Shown here in pieces: positions 1 through 8,074 of a stretch of DNA of 35,991 nucleotides. Each line of letters starts with the position of its first letter. The first letter of the stretch is position 1. The DNA comes from SAR116 cluster bacterium AG-321-K23. GTDB taxonomy: Bacteria > Pseudomonadota > Alphaproteobacteria > Puniceispirillales > Marisalimonadaceae. The notes beneath the pieces are model-generated. The model was not told the origin of the DNA, ran no database searches, and was given only the letters and a program-made list of their open reading frames with translations. The DNA lies in the NCBI GenBank assembly GCA_003284565.1, contig QBXO01000019.1, positions 1 through 35,991 on the forward strand. Reading direction: 5' to 3'. A program made the translations under genes and the position numbers.

Positions 1-526
1 CGCCATCACAATGATGAGCATCTAAGTCTACATACACGATATTTTTAAAACCTTTTTCTAAAGCTTTTAGAATTGCTAAAACACAGTCGTTTAAAAAGCA
101 AAAACCGAATGCCTGAGATTTCCTTCCATGATGAGTTCCACCAGATATGTTTAATATTTTTTTTGCTTTCTTATCCGCTATCATTTCCACAGCTTTTATT
201 GAAGCTTGAGCAGCTGTGGCAGGCCTTGAAAAAACCTCGCTAAATATTGGATTATTTCCAATACCAATATTAAATTTCTTCTTAAGTTTATCGGGAAGAG
301 TTTGATCTTCTTCAGCTCTTTTTAATGCTTTAACATAATCTAAATCATGAAATTTAATTAACTCACTAATCTCTGCTGGGGAATTTTTAATAATTTGATT
401 TTCATTTATCCATCCCATTAATCTTATAAGCTCAACACTCGGCCAAACTCTATCCATATCTAGAGGATGGCCTTTTTCATATCTAGAACCTCTAAAAATA
501 TCACTTGTAAATAAATAATTCTGCAT
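1..526 (-). CDS. Histone deacetylase / acetoin-utilisation-like deacetylase, C-terminally truncated by window edge
   Basis: Open minus-strand frame of 175 codons from ATG at 526 running off position 1, so only the N-terminal half is seen. Two arginase/deacetylase-fold motifs identify it: GGTHHG at residues 129-134 (the His pair that polarises the attacking water) and DLDAHHCDG at 167-175, where D169 and H171 would bind the catalytic metal. The family removes acetyl or other acyl groups from lysines or polyamines; the real substrate cannot be told from this half. The usual HHGDG is HHCDG here, a small deviation. The start is preceded by a weak purine tract (AGAAAAGA). It is divergent from the permease at 581. 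The family call is firm; the substrate is unknown. Confidence 0.85.
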   Translation of the reverse strand, partial: MQNYLFTSDIFRGSRYEKGHPLDMDRVWPSVELIRLMGWINENQIIKNSPAEISELIKFHDLDYVKALKRAEEDQTLPDKLKKKFNIGIGNNPIFSEVFSRPATAAQASIKAVEMIADKKAKKILNISGGTHHGRKSQAFGFCFLNDCVLAILKALEKGFKNIVYVDLDAHHCDG

Positions 527-544
527 TCTTTTCTATTTAATATA

Positions 545-550
545 TATAAT
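545..550 (+). promoter_or_regulatory. Candidate -10 element upstream of the thiamine-pyrimidine permease
   Basis: A perfect TATAAT lies 30 nt before the ATG at 581 in the 54-nt gap between divergent genes. No convincing -35 box is visible 16-18 nt upstream, and such hexamers occur by chance in AT-rich DNA, so this is tentative. Confidence 0.25.
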
Positions 551-580
551 TAACATAAAATTAATTTAACTAAGGTTACA

Positions 581-1306
581 ATGATTAGAGGAATATTAAT
601 TGCAACAACTATTTTTGTGATATGGGAAATAAGCTGTTCATTTTTTAATTTACCTGCATTTATGCTCCCTCCTCCATCAAAAGTATTTGCATCAATTTAC
701 GTTAACTGGGATGAACTCATAATTCACGCATCATATACGCTAGTTGAAATATTAGCATCCATAGCAATTGGCTCTTTGATTGGAATAATAACAGCTTTGA
801 TAATTTCTTCTTCTGTCGCACTAAAAAGATGGATAATGCCTATATTGCTTGCCAGCCAATCAATTCCAGTTTTTGCTTTAGCGCCATTATTAATTTTGTG
901 GCTTGGTTATGGAATGATCAGTAAAATAGTAATTGGAGTTTTAATAGTTTTTTTCCCAATTACATCTAATTTCACAGATGCCTTAAATAAAGTTCCTCAA
1001 GAATTAATTGATGCTGGTAAAACATTAAACCTTTCTAAAATTCAATTGTTCTGGAAAATTAAAATTCCATGTTCATTACCTGGATTATGTTCTGGGCTTA
1101 GGGTTGCCGCTTGCTTTGCCCCAATTGGTGCAGTTGTAGGAGAATGGATAGGTGGAAGCACAGGACTTGGTTCGTTTATGATATACAGTAATGCAAGATT
1201 ACAAACTGATAACATGTTTGCTGCTCTATTAATTCTTATTTTCATGACCATTACCATTTATAAAATTACAGATTATGTTCTTAGCAGATATGTATGGTGG
1301 AAATAA
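581..1306 (+). CDS. thiX: ABC transporter permease, probably for a thiamine pyrimidine precursor (ThiX-like)
   Basis: 241-aa inner-membrane permease with about six hydrophobic segments. The EAA-type cytoplasmic loop that contacts the ATPase is recognisable near residues 145-165 (ELIDAGKTLNLSKIQLFWK), followed by a Pro-Gly turn and the last membrane segments (SsuC/TauC/ThiX-type BPD_transp_1 family). Its length is typical. The role is inferred from the neighbour: the next gene is an HMP-binding-type periplasmic protein under a TPP riboswitch. Start ATG 581 follows AAGG. The riboswitch lies downstream of this gene, so the permease itself is not under that switch. No ATP-binding subunit occurs in the window. 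A related permease for sulfonates or nitrate is the alternative. Confidence 0.78.
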   Translation: MIRGILIATTIFVIWEISCSFFNLPAFMLPPPSKVFASIYVNWDELIIHASYTLVEILASIAIGSLIGIITALIISSSVALKRWIMPILLASQSIPVFALAPLLILWLGYGMISKIVIGVLIVFFPITSNFTDALNKVPQELIDAGKTLNLSKIQLFWKIKIPCSLPGLCSGLRVAACFAPIGAVVGEWIGGSTGLGSFMIYSNARLQTDNMFAALLILIFMTITIYKITDYVLSRYVWWK

Positions 1307-1333
1307 AATATTATTGATTTTTTCTATATTTGT

Positions 1334-1339
1334 TATAAA
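1334..1339 (+). promoter_or_regulatory. Candidate promoter -10 for the riboswitch transcript
   Basis: TATAAA at 1334-1339 lies just before the TPP aptamer, so transcription would begin near 1345. A TTGATT at 1314-1319 could serve as -35, but its 14-nt spacer is short. The position suits a dedicated promoter for the binding-protein gene; the assignment is tentative. Confidence 0.35.
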
Positions 1340-1342
1340 AGT

Positions 1343-1424
1343 AGCATGCCAGGGGTGCTTGACATTCGTCTTGCTGAGAAATTAACCCTTAAAACCTGAT
1401 CTGGTTAAAACCAGCGGAGGGAGA
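1343..1424 (+). promoter_or_regulatory. TPP riboswitch (THI element)
   Basis: The conserved THI-box blocks occur in order: GGGGTGC at 1352-1358, GCTGAGA at 1373-1379, ACCCTT at 1385-1390, ACCTGATCTGG at 1394-1404, and CCAGCGGAGGGA at 1411-1422. CTGG/CCAG and CCT/AGG pairings fit the P5 and P4 helices; P1 is not clear by eye. The family binds thiamine pyrophosphate. The 3' block GGAGGG (1416-1421) also serves as the Shine-Dalgarno sequence 9 nt before the ATG at 1430, so ligand binding should hide the ribosome site and switch off translation of the binding protein. No T-tract terminator is seen. Confidence 0.95.
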
Positions 1425-1429
1425 CGCAG

Positions 1430-2368
1430 ATGAACACAATATTTAAAATAATTTTAAGTTTTTTACTTTTATCAATTAGTTGTAATGTTAATGCTTCGTC
1501 TAAAAAGTTAACTATAGGGCTTGATTGGTTTATTAATCCTGATCATGCTCCTTTAATAATAGCTAAAAAAAGAAATTTTTTTAAAGATCTTAACCTTGAA
1601 GTTGAGATGATTGAACCAGCTGATCCAAATGATCCACCAAAATTGGTAGCCGCGGGTAAATTAGACTTAGCAATTTCATATCAACCACAATTACACATTC
1701 AAGTTGACCAGGGTTTACCTGTCGTAAGAGTCGGAACTTTAGTTAGTGTTCCACTAAACTCACTAGTTGTCTTAAAAGATGGACCCATTAAAACAATTTC
1801 AGATCTCAAAGGAAAAAAAGTCGGATTTTCAGTTGGTGGATTTGAAGAAGCTCTACTCTCCGGAATGCTTCAAAAATATAACCTAAATATGTCTGATGTA
1901 GATTTAGTGAATATTAACTTTTCATTGTCACCCTCTTTGATAGCAAAGAAGGTTGATGCGGTTATTGGAGCTTTTAGAAATTTTGAGCTCAATCAAATGG
2001 ACATTGTTAATCACCCAGGTAGAGCTTTCTATCCAGAAGAGCATGGCGTACCAACCTATGAAGAACTGATATACATTGCAAATCAAAAAAATAAAAACAA
2101 CCCACTCTTCGATAAATTTTTTAGTGCAATTCAGAAAGCTACTTTAACAATTATTAATGACCCAGTTTCTACGTGGAAAGATTTTTCATCTTATAGAAAA
2201 GGTTTAGATGATGAATTAAATAAAAGAGCTTACAAAGACACAATATCAAGGTTTGCTCTAAGGCCACAAGCACATGATTTAAAAACCTACACAAATTTTA
2301 GTAAGTTTTTAGAAAAAAAAGGAATTATTAAAAACATTACAAAAGTTGAAACTTTTGCGAAGCCATAA
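1430..2368 (+). CDS. thiY: Periplasmic thiamine-pyrimidine (HMP/formylaminopyrimidine) binding protein, NMT1/THI5-like
   Basis: 312-aa secreted substrate-binding protein of the NMT1/THI5-like ABC family. Residues 1-22 form a signal peptide (basic start, hydrophobic core, likely cleavage after NVNA). The mature start GLDWFINPDHAPLIIAKKR and the DLAISYQPQ segment are typical of ThiY-type proteins, which capture a thiamine pyrimidine such as HMP or its formylamino precursor. The TPP riboswitch directly upstream independently supports thiamine salvage. The start is fixed by the GGAGG ribosome site inside the riboswitch. It would work with the permease at 581; the ATPase must lie elsewhere or be borrowed. 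The exact ligand (HMP versus formylaminopyrimidine) cannot be decided from sequence. Confidence 0.9.
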   Translation: MNTIFKIILSFLLLSISCNVNASSKKLTIGLDWFINPDHAPLIIAKKRNFFKDLNLEVEMIEPADPNDPPKLVAAGKLDLAISYQPQLHIQVDQGLPVVRVGTLVSVPLNSLVVLKDGPIKTISDLKGKKVGFSVGGFEEALLSGMLQKYNLNMSDVDLVNINFSLSPSLIAKKVDAVIGAFRNFELNQMDIVNHPGRAFYPEEHGVPTYEELIYIANQKNKNNPLFDKFFSAIQKATLTIINDPVSTWKDFSSYRKGLDDELNKRAYKDTISRFALRPQAHDLKTYTNFSKFLEKKGIIKNITKVETFAKP

Positions 2369-2444
2369 TCAAATCAAAACTGTTATTGAAATTAAGACTA
2401 ACATTGGGTAAAAATTAATGATAAATTAACTATGGTTTAAATTA

Positions 2445-2912
2445 ATGAAATCATTAATACTTTTTTTTATACTATTTTCTTTGTGGTTATTGATGTCAGG
2501 ACACTACAACTTCCTGATAGTATGCTTAGGTATAATTTCGTGTGTATTTTGTGTTTACGTTGCTAAACGCGGCAAACTTATTGATGATGAAGGTTTACCT
2601 ATATTTTTTATTCCAAGACTTTTAAATTATTTGATATGGCTATTTAAAGAAATATTGAAGTCAAATTTAAGTACTGCAAAAGTAATTATTAACGGGCAAG
2701 TTGAACCTGAAACTTTTACTGTAAAAACATCTCAAATCACCGATGTTGCAAAAGTTACATATGCCAACTCAATCACGCTAACACCAGGAACAGTTACAAC
2801 AAAAATACAAAAAGGTGTTCTTGAGGTGCACGCTCTAAATTCTGATTTCGGAAAAGACGTTCGAACTAATGAAATGGATAAAAAAGTAACTTGGTTAGAG
2901 GGCAAAAAATAA
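2445..2912 (+). CDS. mnhE: Na+/H+ antiporter subunit E
   Basis: 155-aa MnhE/MrpE family protein and first gene of the antiporter operon. Two hydrophobic segments lie in residues 1-45, another near 55-75, and then a cytoplasmic domain carrying the family signature ANSITLTPGTVTTKI (about residues 107-121). It is a small accessory subunit needed to assemble the Mrp complex in the inner membrane. No clear Shine-Dalgarno precedes the ATG at 2445. The stop overlaps the next start by one base (TAATG at 2910-2914), indicating coupled translation. The 76-nt gap after the thiamine-binding gene suggests a separate transcription unit, though no terminator is visible between them. Confidence 0.92.
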   Translation: MKSLILFFILFSLWLLMSGHYNFLIVCLGIISCVFCVYVAKRGKLIDDEGLPIFFIPRLLNYLIWLFKEILKSNLSTAKVIINGQVEPETFTVKTSQITDVAKVTYANSITLTPGTVTTKIQKGVLEVHALNSDFGKDVRTNEMDKKVTWLEGKK

Positions 2913-3175
2913 TGTTTTTAGCCGGTTTAATTGCCTGTGCAATTACAGGGATTTTAATTTTAGTAAGAATTATTTTAGGTAAAACAACATTTGATAGAAT
3001 TTTAGCAGTTAACAGTCTTGGAACAGTAATAGTCATCGGCATTTCTATACATGGGTTCTACTCAGATAGACCAGAATTTTTAGATATTGCTATTGTATAT
3101 GCATTAATTAATTTTATTGGCACAGTTGCTGTTTTAAAACTTTTTAGTGCTGGATCTCTAGGAGGAGATAAGTAA
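2912..3175 (+). CDS. mnhF: Na+/H+ antiporter subunit F
   Basis: 87-aa, three-segment membrane protein of the MnhF/MrpF family; the family motif KTTFDRILAVNSLGT (about residues 25-39) is clear. An upstream in-frame TTG at 2891 would add seven residues inside mnhE, but the ATG at 2912 overlapping the mnhE stop by one base is the better start and gives a normal length. In Mrp complexes F is a small subunit that packs near the G and E subunits; it has no separate enzymatic role. Confidence 0.92.
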   Translation: MFLAGLIACAITGILILVRIILGKTTFDRILAVNSLGTVIVIGISIHGFYSDRPEFLDIAIVYALINFIGTVAVLKLFSAGSLGGDK

Positions 3176-3177
3176 AA

Positions 3178-3498
3178 GTGGTATTGATATTAGATATCTT
3201 CACTAGCATCTGTTTTTTTATTGGTTCTCTGTCGATAATTATTGGTGCCTGCGGACTTATTAAGCTACCAGACGTCTTTTCAAGAATTCATGCTGCCGGT
3301 ATGATTGATACTGGTGGTACGGCATTTTTTATTTTAGGGATGGTGTTGCAAACGGGTTGGTCACTAATAACCGTTAAGTTAGTACTAATTGGTGTGTTTA
3401 TTTTTTTCACTAGTCCAGTTACAAGTCATGTAACTGCAAATCTGGCGAGGGAAAAAAACATACTTCCAGTAGGGAAAAAAATTGGAAAAATTTTATGA
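3178..3498 (+). CDS. mnhG: Na+/H+ antiporter subunit G
   Basis: 106-aa MnhG/MrpG family protein with three membrane segments. The signature CGLIKLPDVFSRIHAAGMID (about residues 24-43) followed by a Thr/Gly-rich stretch is diagnostic. Start is a GTG at 3178, supported by GGAGGA at 3161-3166; no in-frame ATG gives the conserved N-terminus. It ends in an ATGA overlap with the next gene (3495-3498). It is a structural subunit of the multi-subunit antiporter. Confidence 0.92.
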   Translation: MVLILDIFTSICFFIGSLSIIIGACGLIKLPDVFSRIHAAGMIDTGGTAFFILGMVLQTGWSLITVKLVLIGVFIFFTSPVTSHVTANLAREKNILPVGKKIGKIL

Positions 3499-4073
3499 TT
3501 TCTGAATTATTAATTAATGCTTTTTTAGTCACAATAATGCTTAGTATTGCAATTGCTCTTATCAAAACTAGAACTGTTATATTTACTGTAATTTTGACAA
3601 GTGCTTATTCTCTTGTGGCAGCATTAATGTTTATAACATTAGACGCGGTTGATGTTGCATTTACAGAAGCATCAGTTGGAGCAGGGATTTCTACTATACT
3701 CTTTCTAGCAGCTATGGCTTATTTGCCAAAAAAAGAAGAAGAGAGCATTAGCAGTGAATTTGTTCCGGCACTATCGTGTATAATTCTTGGAGGAATATTA
3801 ATTTGGTGTAGTTTTGATTTGCCTGAAATTGGTCAGTTAACAGCTCCAATACATCAACATATTGCACCTGAGTATATTAAAGGATCCAAAGAGGATATTG
3901 GTATCCCAAATATAGTTACTTCAGTTTTAGCAAGTTATAGAGGATACGATACATTTGGTGAAACGATAGTTGTTTTTACTGCTGGAGTAGCTGTGCTAGC
4001 ACTTCTCCAGAAAAAAAATCCTGCAAAAAAAAATAAATCTCAACCTAAACAAAAGATTAGAAAAAATGCATAA
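3495..4073 (+). CDS. DUF4040/MbhE subunit equivalent to the C-terminal part of MrpA
   Basis: 192-aa membrane protein. The first half carries the DUF4040 (MbhD) core DAVDVAFTEASVGAGIST near residues 51-68; the second half has SYRGYDTFGETIVVFTAGV near 148-166, the MbhE-type ending of MrpA. In Bacillus-type Mrp these segments are fused behind the NuoL-like part of MrpA; here they form a separate gene, as in MBH-type modules and some proteobacterial Mrp operons. It probably lies at the interface that couples ion movement between subunits. It overlaps mnhG by 4 nt and mnhB by 8 nt. The Lys-rich tail after residue 170 is cytoplasmic. Confidence 0.88.
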   Translation: MISELLINAFLVTIMLSIAIALIKTRTVIFTVILTSAYSLVAALMFITLDAVDVAFTEASVGAGISTILFLAAMAYLPKKEEESISSEFVPALSCIILGGILIWCSFDLPEIGQLTAPIHQHIAPEYIKGSKEDIGIPNIVTSVLASYRGYDTFGETIVVFTAGVAVLALLQKKNPAKKNKSQPKQKIRKNA

Positions 4074-4494
4074 CAATCCGATTTTGAGAATTTCTACCAA
4101 AATACTTTTTGCACCCATCATACTTTTTGGGCTTTATGTTCAATTTCATGGAGATTTTGGCCCTGGAGGAGGCTTTCAAGCTGGAGTAATTGTAGCTAGT
4201 GCATTTATCCTATATTCCCTTGTATTTGGAATTGAAGCAGGAAAAAAATTATTCCCGTCAAACATTAATTTGATTTTACTAGCCTTAGGTGGAATCATCT
4301 ACGGTGGAGTAGGCATTGTTTCAATGTTATTAGGAGATGAGTTTTTAGCCTACAATATACTTGGATCTTCGCCACAATCTGGTCAGCATATAGGCATATT
4401 ATTAGTGGAATTTGGTGTTGGCTTAACTGTTTCAAACGTTATGATTGCACTATTTAATGCCTTTGCTAGTTACGATAAGATAAAAGAGAAATAA
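4066..4494 (+). CDS. mnhB: Na+/H+ antiporter subunit B (MnhB domain)
   Basis: 142-aa MnhB family protein with four membrane segments. The signature HGDFGPGGGFQAGVIVASAF (about residues 24-43) is intact. It overlaps the preceding gene by 8 nt and is one base from the next, so translation is likely coupled. It is a core membrane subunit of the Mrp complex. Confidence 0.93.
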   Translation: MHNNPILRISTKILFAPIILFGLYVQFHGDFGPGGGFQAGVIVASAFILYSLVFGIEAGKKLFPSNINLILLALGGIIYGGVGIVSMLLGDEFLAYNILGSSPQSGQHIGILLVEFGVGLTVSNVMIALFNAFASYDKIKEK

Positions 4495-4495
4495 A

Positions 4496-4906
4496 ATGAT
4501 TTCTTCAACAATTGGCATTTGGAATTACTGGATAGTTTTTTGTCTAATGATGATTGGTTTGTTTCTGGTAATAGGTAGAAAAAATTTTTTAAAAAAAATC
4601 GTTGGACTTACTATTTTTCAAACATCCGTGTTTTTACTTTATATAACTTTTGGTAAAATTAAAGGGGGTACGCCTCCAATTTTAAATGAGTCTATTGATA
4701 GCATTTACTCAAATCCCCTTCCCCATGTATTGATACTTACAGCCATTGTTGTTGGTGTTGCAACAACAGCTCTTGGATTATCTTTAGTTTTAAGAATAAA
4801 CACAGAATATGGCAGCATCGAAGAGGATGATATATCTGCACAAGATCTTGTAGATTATCACGATGATATTGAAACCGGCAAAAGTGTGGATTTGAAGTTT
4901 AAATAA
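4496..4906 (+). CDS. mnhC: Na+/H+ antiporter subunit C (NuoK-like)
   Basis: 136-aa protein related to the complex I subunit NuoK, with three hydrophobic helices within residues 8-105 and the MnhC-type motif DPLPHVLILTAIVVG represented by NPLPHVLILTAIVVGVATTA near residues 73-92. A 30-residue acidic, hydrophilic C-terminus follows. It is expected to form part of the proton path next to the D-type subunits. Stop TAA overlaps the ATG of the next gene by one base. Confidence 0.92.
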   Translation: MISSTIGIWNYWIVFCLMMIGLFLVIGRKNFLKKIVGLTIFQTSVFLLYITFGKIKGGTPPILNESIDSIYSNPLPHVLILTAIVVGVATTALGLSLVLRINTEYGSIEEDDISAQDLVDYHDDIETGKSVDLKFK

Positions 4907-6396
4907 TGATAGACATTTTAACAAAAAATCTCTCAATTCTTGTTGTTTTATGTCCATTAATAACTTCTTTATTTGTTGTGCTTATTCCTAATATATTTTT
5001 TTCATGGGTTTTAACGACTTTAAGCACCTTTTTAACATTTTTGTTTTCAATTTTATTATATCAAGAAATCCAAATTCACTCTCATATTTCATATGCTTTA
5101 GGCAAATGGATGCCTCCAATAGGAATAGAATACATTATTGATAAAGTGGCAATTATTCCAATTATTATAATTTCTGGAATAAGTTTTATTGCAACTATCT
5201 TTGCTTATAAGATAATGCCTGAGGAAATTGAAAATAAGTCAATATCAAAAGTCTACAGTTTGTGGCTTTTAGCTATAGCTGGCTTGCTAGGTCTTGTAAC
5301 AACAGGTGATGCATTTAACCTCTTTGTATTTTTAGAAATATCATCTTTAGCCTCGGTTGCGCTTGTAGCAATGGGAGCTCAAAAAGATAAACAAGCCTTA
5401 GTTGCAGCTTATAATTACCTTATTATAGGTGCAGTTGGAGCAACGCTGTATGTCATAGGTGTAGGGTTATTATATGGAATAACTGGCACTTTAAATATGG
5501 AAGACCTAACAAATAGAATATCTGATCTTAATAACAATAAAGCATTAATTGCAGGTTTTGGTTTTATGATAATTGGGATTATGGTTAAAGCTGCTGTTTT
5601 TCCTTTACATATATGGTTGCCAAGAGCGTATGCTTATGCTCCATCTGCAGTTTCTGTTTTACTAGCCGCAACAGCAACAAAAGCTTCTTTGTACATATTA
5701 GCTCGCATATTATTTTCTGTTTTTGAAAATTCAGAAAATTTAATAAACATCACTTTATTGTACGTTATTTTTCCACTCTCAATCATAGCTATGTTTGCTG
5801 GTACGATTATGGCTATATATGAAAAGGATATTAAAAGGCTACTTGCTCATTCTTCAGTTGCACAAATAGGATATATTACCCTTGCTTTTGCCATTGGAAC
5901 AAAAGCAAGTATAGCAGCTGGATTTATACACATGTTTAATCATGCAATAATTAAAGGTGGTTTATTCATAGCTATAACTTCACTTGGTTTTTATATTCAA
6001 AAAAGAGTTACTATAAATAATTTATCTGGTCTTGGTAGAGCAATGCCCATTACTTTTTTTTGTTTTGTCCTCTGCTCATTAAGTCTGGCAGGTCTTCCAC
6101 TTACAGCTGGATTCATTTCTAAATTATATTTAATTAAAGCAACTATCAGCTCAGAAGCTATATGGATAGCAATACTTATATTAATTAGTTCAGCATTATC
6201 AGTTGTTTATTTGTGGAAAATGATAGAAGTCATGTGGATGCGAGAGGGAAGAAAAATCGTAATAAAAGAAAACCCTACAATTTATATGTCTCTTATTATT
6301 ATAACTTTTTTTAATATTTATTTTGGTTTAGATGCCTCATTAGTTGTAAACGGAAGTTTTGAAGCCGCTGAAAAATTAATTGGGGATCTTAAATGA
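4906..6396 (+). CDS. mnhD: Antiporter subunit D, NuoM/NuoN-like (first copy)
   Basis: 496-aa polytopic protein (about 14 helices) of the proton-translocating NADH-dehydrogenase/Mrp antiporter family. The channel residues expected in this family are present: Glu144 in NLFVFLEISS, Lys228 in GIMVKAAVFPLHIWLPRAY, and Lys259 in AATATKASLYIL; these form the charged axis for ion translocation. Length is typical of MrpD. It overlaps the neighbouring genes by 1 and 4 nt. Whether it moves H+ or Na+ cannot be read from sequence. Confidence 0.93.
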   Translation: MIDILTKNLSILVVLCPLITSLFVVLIPNIFFSWVLTTLSTFLTFLFSILLYQEIQIHSHISYALGKWMPPIGIEYIIDKVAIIPIIIISGISFIATIFAYKIMPEEIENKSISKVYSLWLLAIAGLLGLVTTGDAFNLFVFLEISSLASVALVAMGAQKDKQALVAAYNYLIIGAVGATLYVIGVGLLYGITGTLNMEDLTNRISDLNNNKALIAGFGFMIIGIMVKAAVFPLHIWLPRAYAYAPSAVSVLLAATATKASLYILARILFSVFENSENLINITLLYVIFPLSIIAMFAGTIMAIYEKDIKRLLAHSSVAQIGYITLAFAIGTKASIAAGFIHMFNHAIIKGGLFIAITSLGFYIQKRVTINNLSGLGRAMPITFFCFVLCSLSLAGLPLTAGFISKLYLIKATISSEAIWIAILILISSALSVVYLWKMIEVMWMREGRKIVIKENPTIYMSLIIITFFNIYFGLDASLVVNGSFEAAEKLIGDLK

Positions 6397-7850
6397 TAAC
6401 AATTGAAAATTTTATTTTAATCACAATTTTGTCACCTTTAATTGTTTCTGTTTTAACTCCATTTATTTCTAAAAATACAATTTTAAGAGATTTCTTGGGA
6501 CCAATTGGCGGTGTAATTAGTTCTTGGGGTGCATTTAATATTATGAGCTCAGCTCTTAATAATCAAAACATCACTTTAAATATTGTAAAAATTGCTGAAG
6601 GAATATCAATAGGTTTTGAAATTACACCATTAGGAGCTATTTTTGGACTAGTCGCATCATTTCTTTGGATTTTTGCAGCCATCTATTCAGTTGGCTACAT
6701 GAGGGGGAGTAAAGAAAAAAATCAAACAAGATTTTATGCATTTTATGCAATTGCTGTTCATGCCGCTTTATGTATTGCGTATGCTGGTGATTTATTGACC
6801 TTATTTATTTTTTATGAAGTTCTCACGTTCTCAACATATCCTCTAGTTACTCATAAGCAAAATGAAATGGCACAAAAAGCTGGTCGATTATATATGTCCA
6901 TACTAGTTGGATCTTCTGTAATATTACTTCTTCCAGCAATTATTTGGGTTTGGGTTGCTACAGGTTCTCTGGAAATGTCCCAAAATGGTGTATTAGATGG
7001 CAAATTAGATGTGGCTTATGCTCCCCTCTTATTAGCAATGTTTGTTTTTGGAATCGGAAAGGCAGCACTCATGCCAATTCATAAGTGGTTGCCTGCTGCT
7101 ATGGTTGCCCCCACACCTGTATCTGCCCTTCTACATGCTGTAGCAGTTGTAAAAGCAGGTGTGTTTACTATGTTAATAGTGCTGACAAATGTTTTTGGAA
7201 TAGATTTTTTAACCAAAACAGGGGCTTCTCAATGGTTAATTTGGCTAGCATCCTTTACTCTATTAGCAACAAGTATAATAGCTATTTACAAAGATGATTT
7301 GAAAGCACGGCTGGCATACTCAACAATTAGTCAACTTTCATATATTACTTTAGGCGGAGCGTTGGCTACTTCCATGGCAACTCAAGGTGCTGCTTTACAC
7401 ATAATTACTCACGCTGCAGGTAAAATTACTTTATTTTTTGTAGCAGGAGCTTTGTACGTTGGAGCAAAAATTACAAAAATTTCAGATTTAAATGGTCATG
7501 GTTTAAGTACGCCTCTAATTTTTCTTGCTTTTTTTATTGGATCACTTTCAATAATTGGCGTACCTCCAATGGCAGGTTCTTGGAGTAAATTCTTCTTAAT
7601 GTTAGGTGCCGCTGACAGTGGTTATGTAGTTGTTATAGGTGTATTTTGTATATCTACTATATTAAATGCGTTTTATTTAATGGAAATCCCAGCTAGAGCA
7701 TTCTTTTTTAAAAAAGAAAGAGACATAAAAGTAAAAATACCAAAACTTATTTTAATCCCAACTCTAATAACTTCTTTTTTAACTATTACATTATTCTTTT
7801 TTATAGAGCCGTTTCAAAATCTAACTTCTATGATGGTGGGTAAGATATGA
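6393..7850 (+). CDS. Antiporter subunit D-like protein (second copy)
   Basis: 485-aa second NuoL/M/N-type subunit. Glu142 (LFIFYEVLTFSTYPLV), Lys223 (GIGKAALMPIHKWLP) and Lys254 (AVAVVKAGVF) reproduce the family's ion-path residues, so it looks functional and not a degenerate copy. It is clearly diverged from the preceding gene, so this is an old paralogue and not a recent tandem duplication. It likely takes one of the antiporter positions filled by MrpA in the canonical complex. It starts in an ATGA overlap and ends in another. Confidence 0.92.
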   Translation: MITIENFILITILSPLIVSVLTPFISKNTILRDFLGPIGGVISSWGAFNIMSSALNNQNITLNIVKIAEGISIGFEITPLGAIFGLVASFLWIFAAIYSVGYMRGSKEKNQTRFYAFYAIAVHAALCIAYAGDLLTLFIFYEVLTFSTYPLVTHKQNEMAQKAGRLYMSILVGSSVILLLPAIIWVWVATGSLEMSQNGVLDGKLDVAYAPLLLAMFVFGIGKAALMPIHKWLPAAMVAPTPVSALLHAVAVVKAGVFTMLIVLTNVFGIDFLTKTGASQWLIWLASFTLLATSIIAIYKDDLKARLAYSTISQLSYITLGGALATSMATQGAALHIITHAAGKITLFFVAGALYVGAKITKISDLNGHGLSTPLIFLAFFIGSLSIIGVPPMAGSWSKFFLMLGAADSGYVVVIGVFCISTILNAFYLMEIPARAFFFKKERDIKVKIPKLILIPTLITSFLTITLFFFIEPFQNLTSMMVGKI

Positions 7851-8074
7851 AGTATTTGATTGAAAAATTTGGTAAAATAAACACCTCAGTACTTTTTCTG
7901 TGTATTATTTTTCTAATTTTAGAATTAATTGGACATAGGTATGGTGAAACATCAATAGAAGATATTTTATTCTTTCCAGCTTTTTTTGGATACCTTTCAT
8001 GCATAATAATTTTTAAAATTGGTGTTAGTTTACGATCATTCCTTATGAAAGATGAGGATTATTATGATAAGTAG
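7847..8074 (+). CDS. Small two-helix membrane protein inside the antiporter operon
   Basis: 75-aa protein with two predicted membrane helices (about residues 13-31 and 41-62) separated by a polar loop containing GHRYGETSIEDILFFPAFFG, and an acidic tail. I do not recognise a named family. Its overlap by 4 nt with the upstream subunit gene and by 11-23 nt with the downstream one shows it is a translated operon member, so an accessory or assembly role in the Mrp complex is inferred. Confidence 0.8.
   Translation: MKYLIEKFGKINTSVLFLCIIFLILELIGHRYGETSIEDILFFPAFFGYLSCIIIFKIGVSLRSFLMKDEDYYDK

Noticed and set aside
2891-2911. TTG start giving mnhF seven extra residues
   Set aside because: It lies inside mnhE; the ATG at 2912 overlapping the mnhE stop by one base gives normal length.
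7085-7297. 70-aa cysteine-rich frame within the second antiporter subunit
   Set aside because: It is an alternate-frame shadow of conserved transmembrane coding sequence; the cysteines come from frame-shifted codons.
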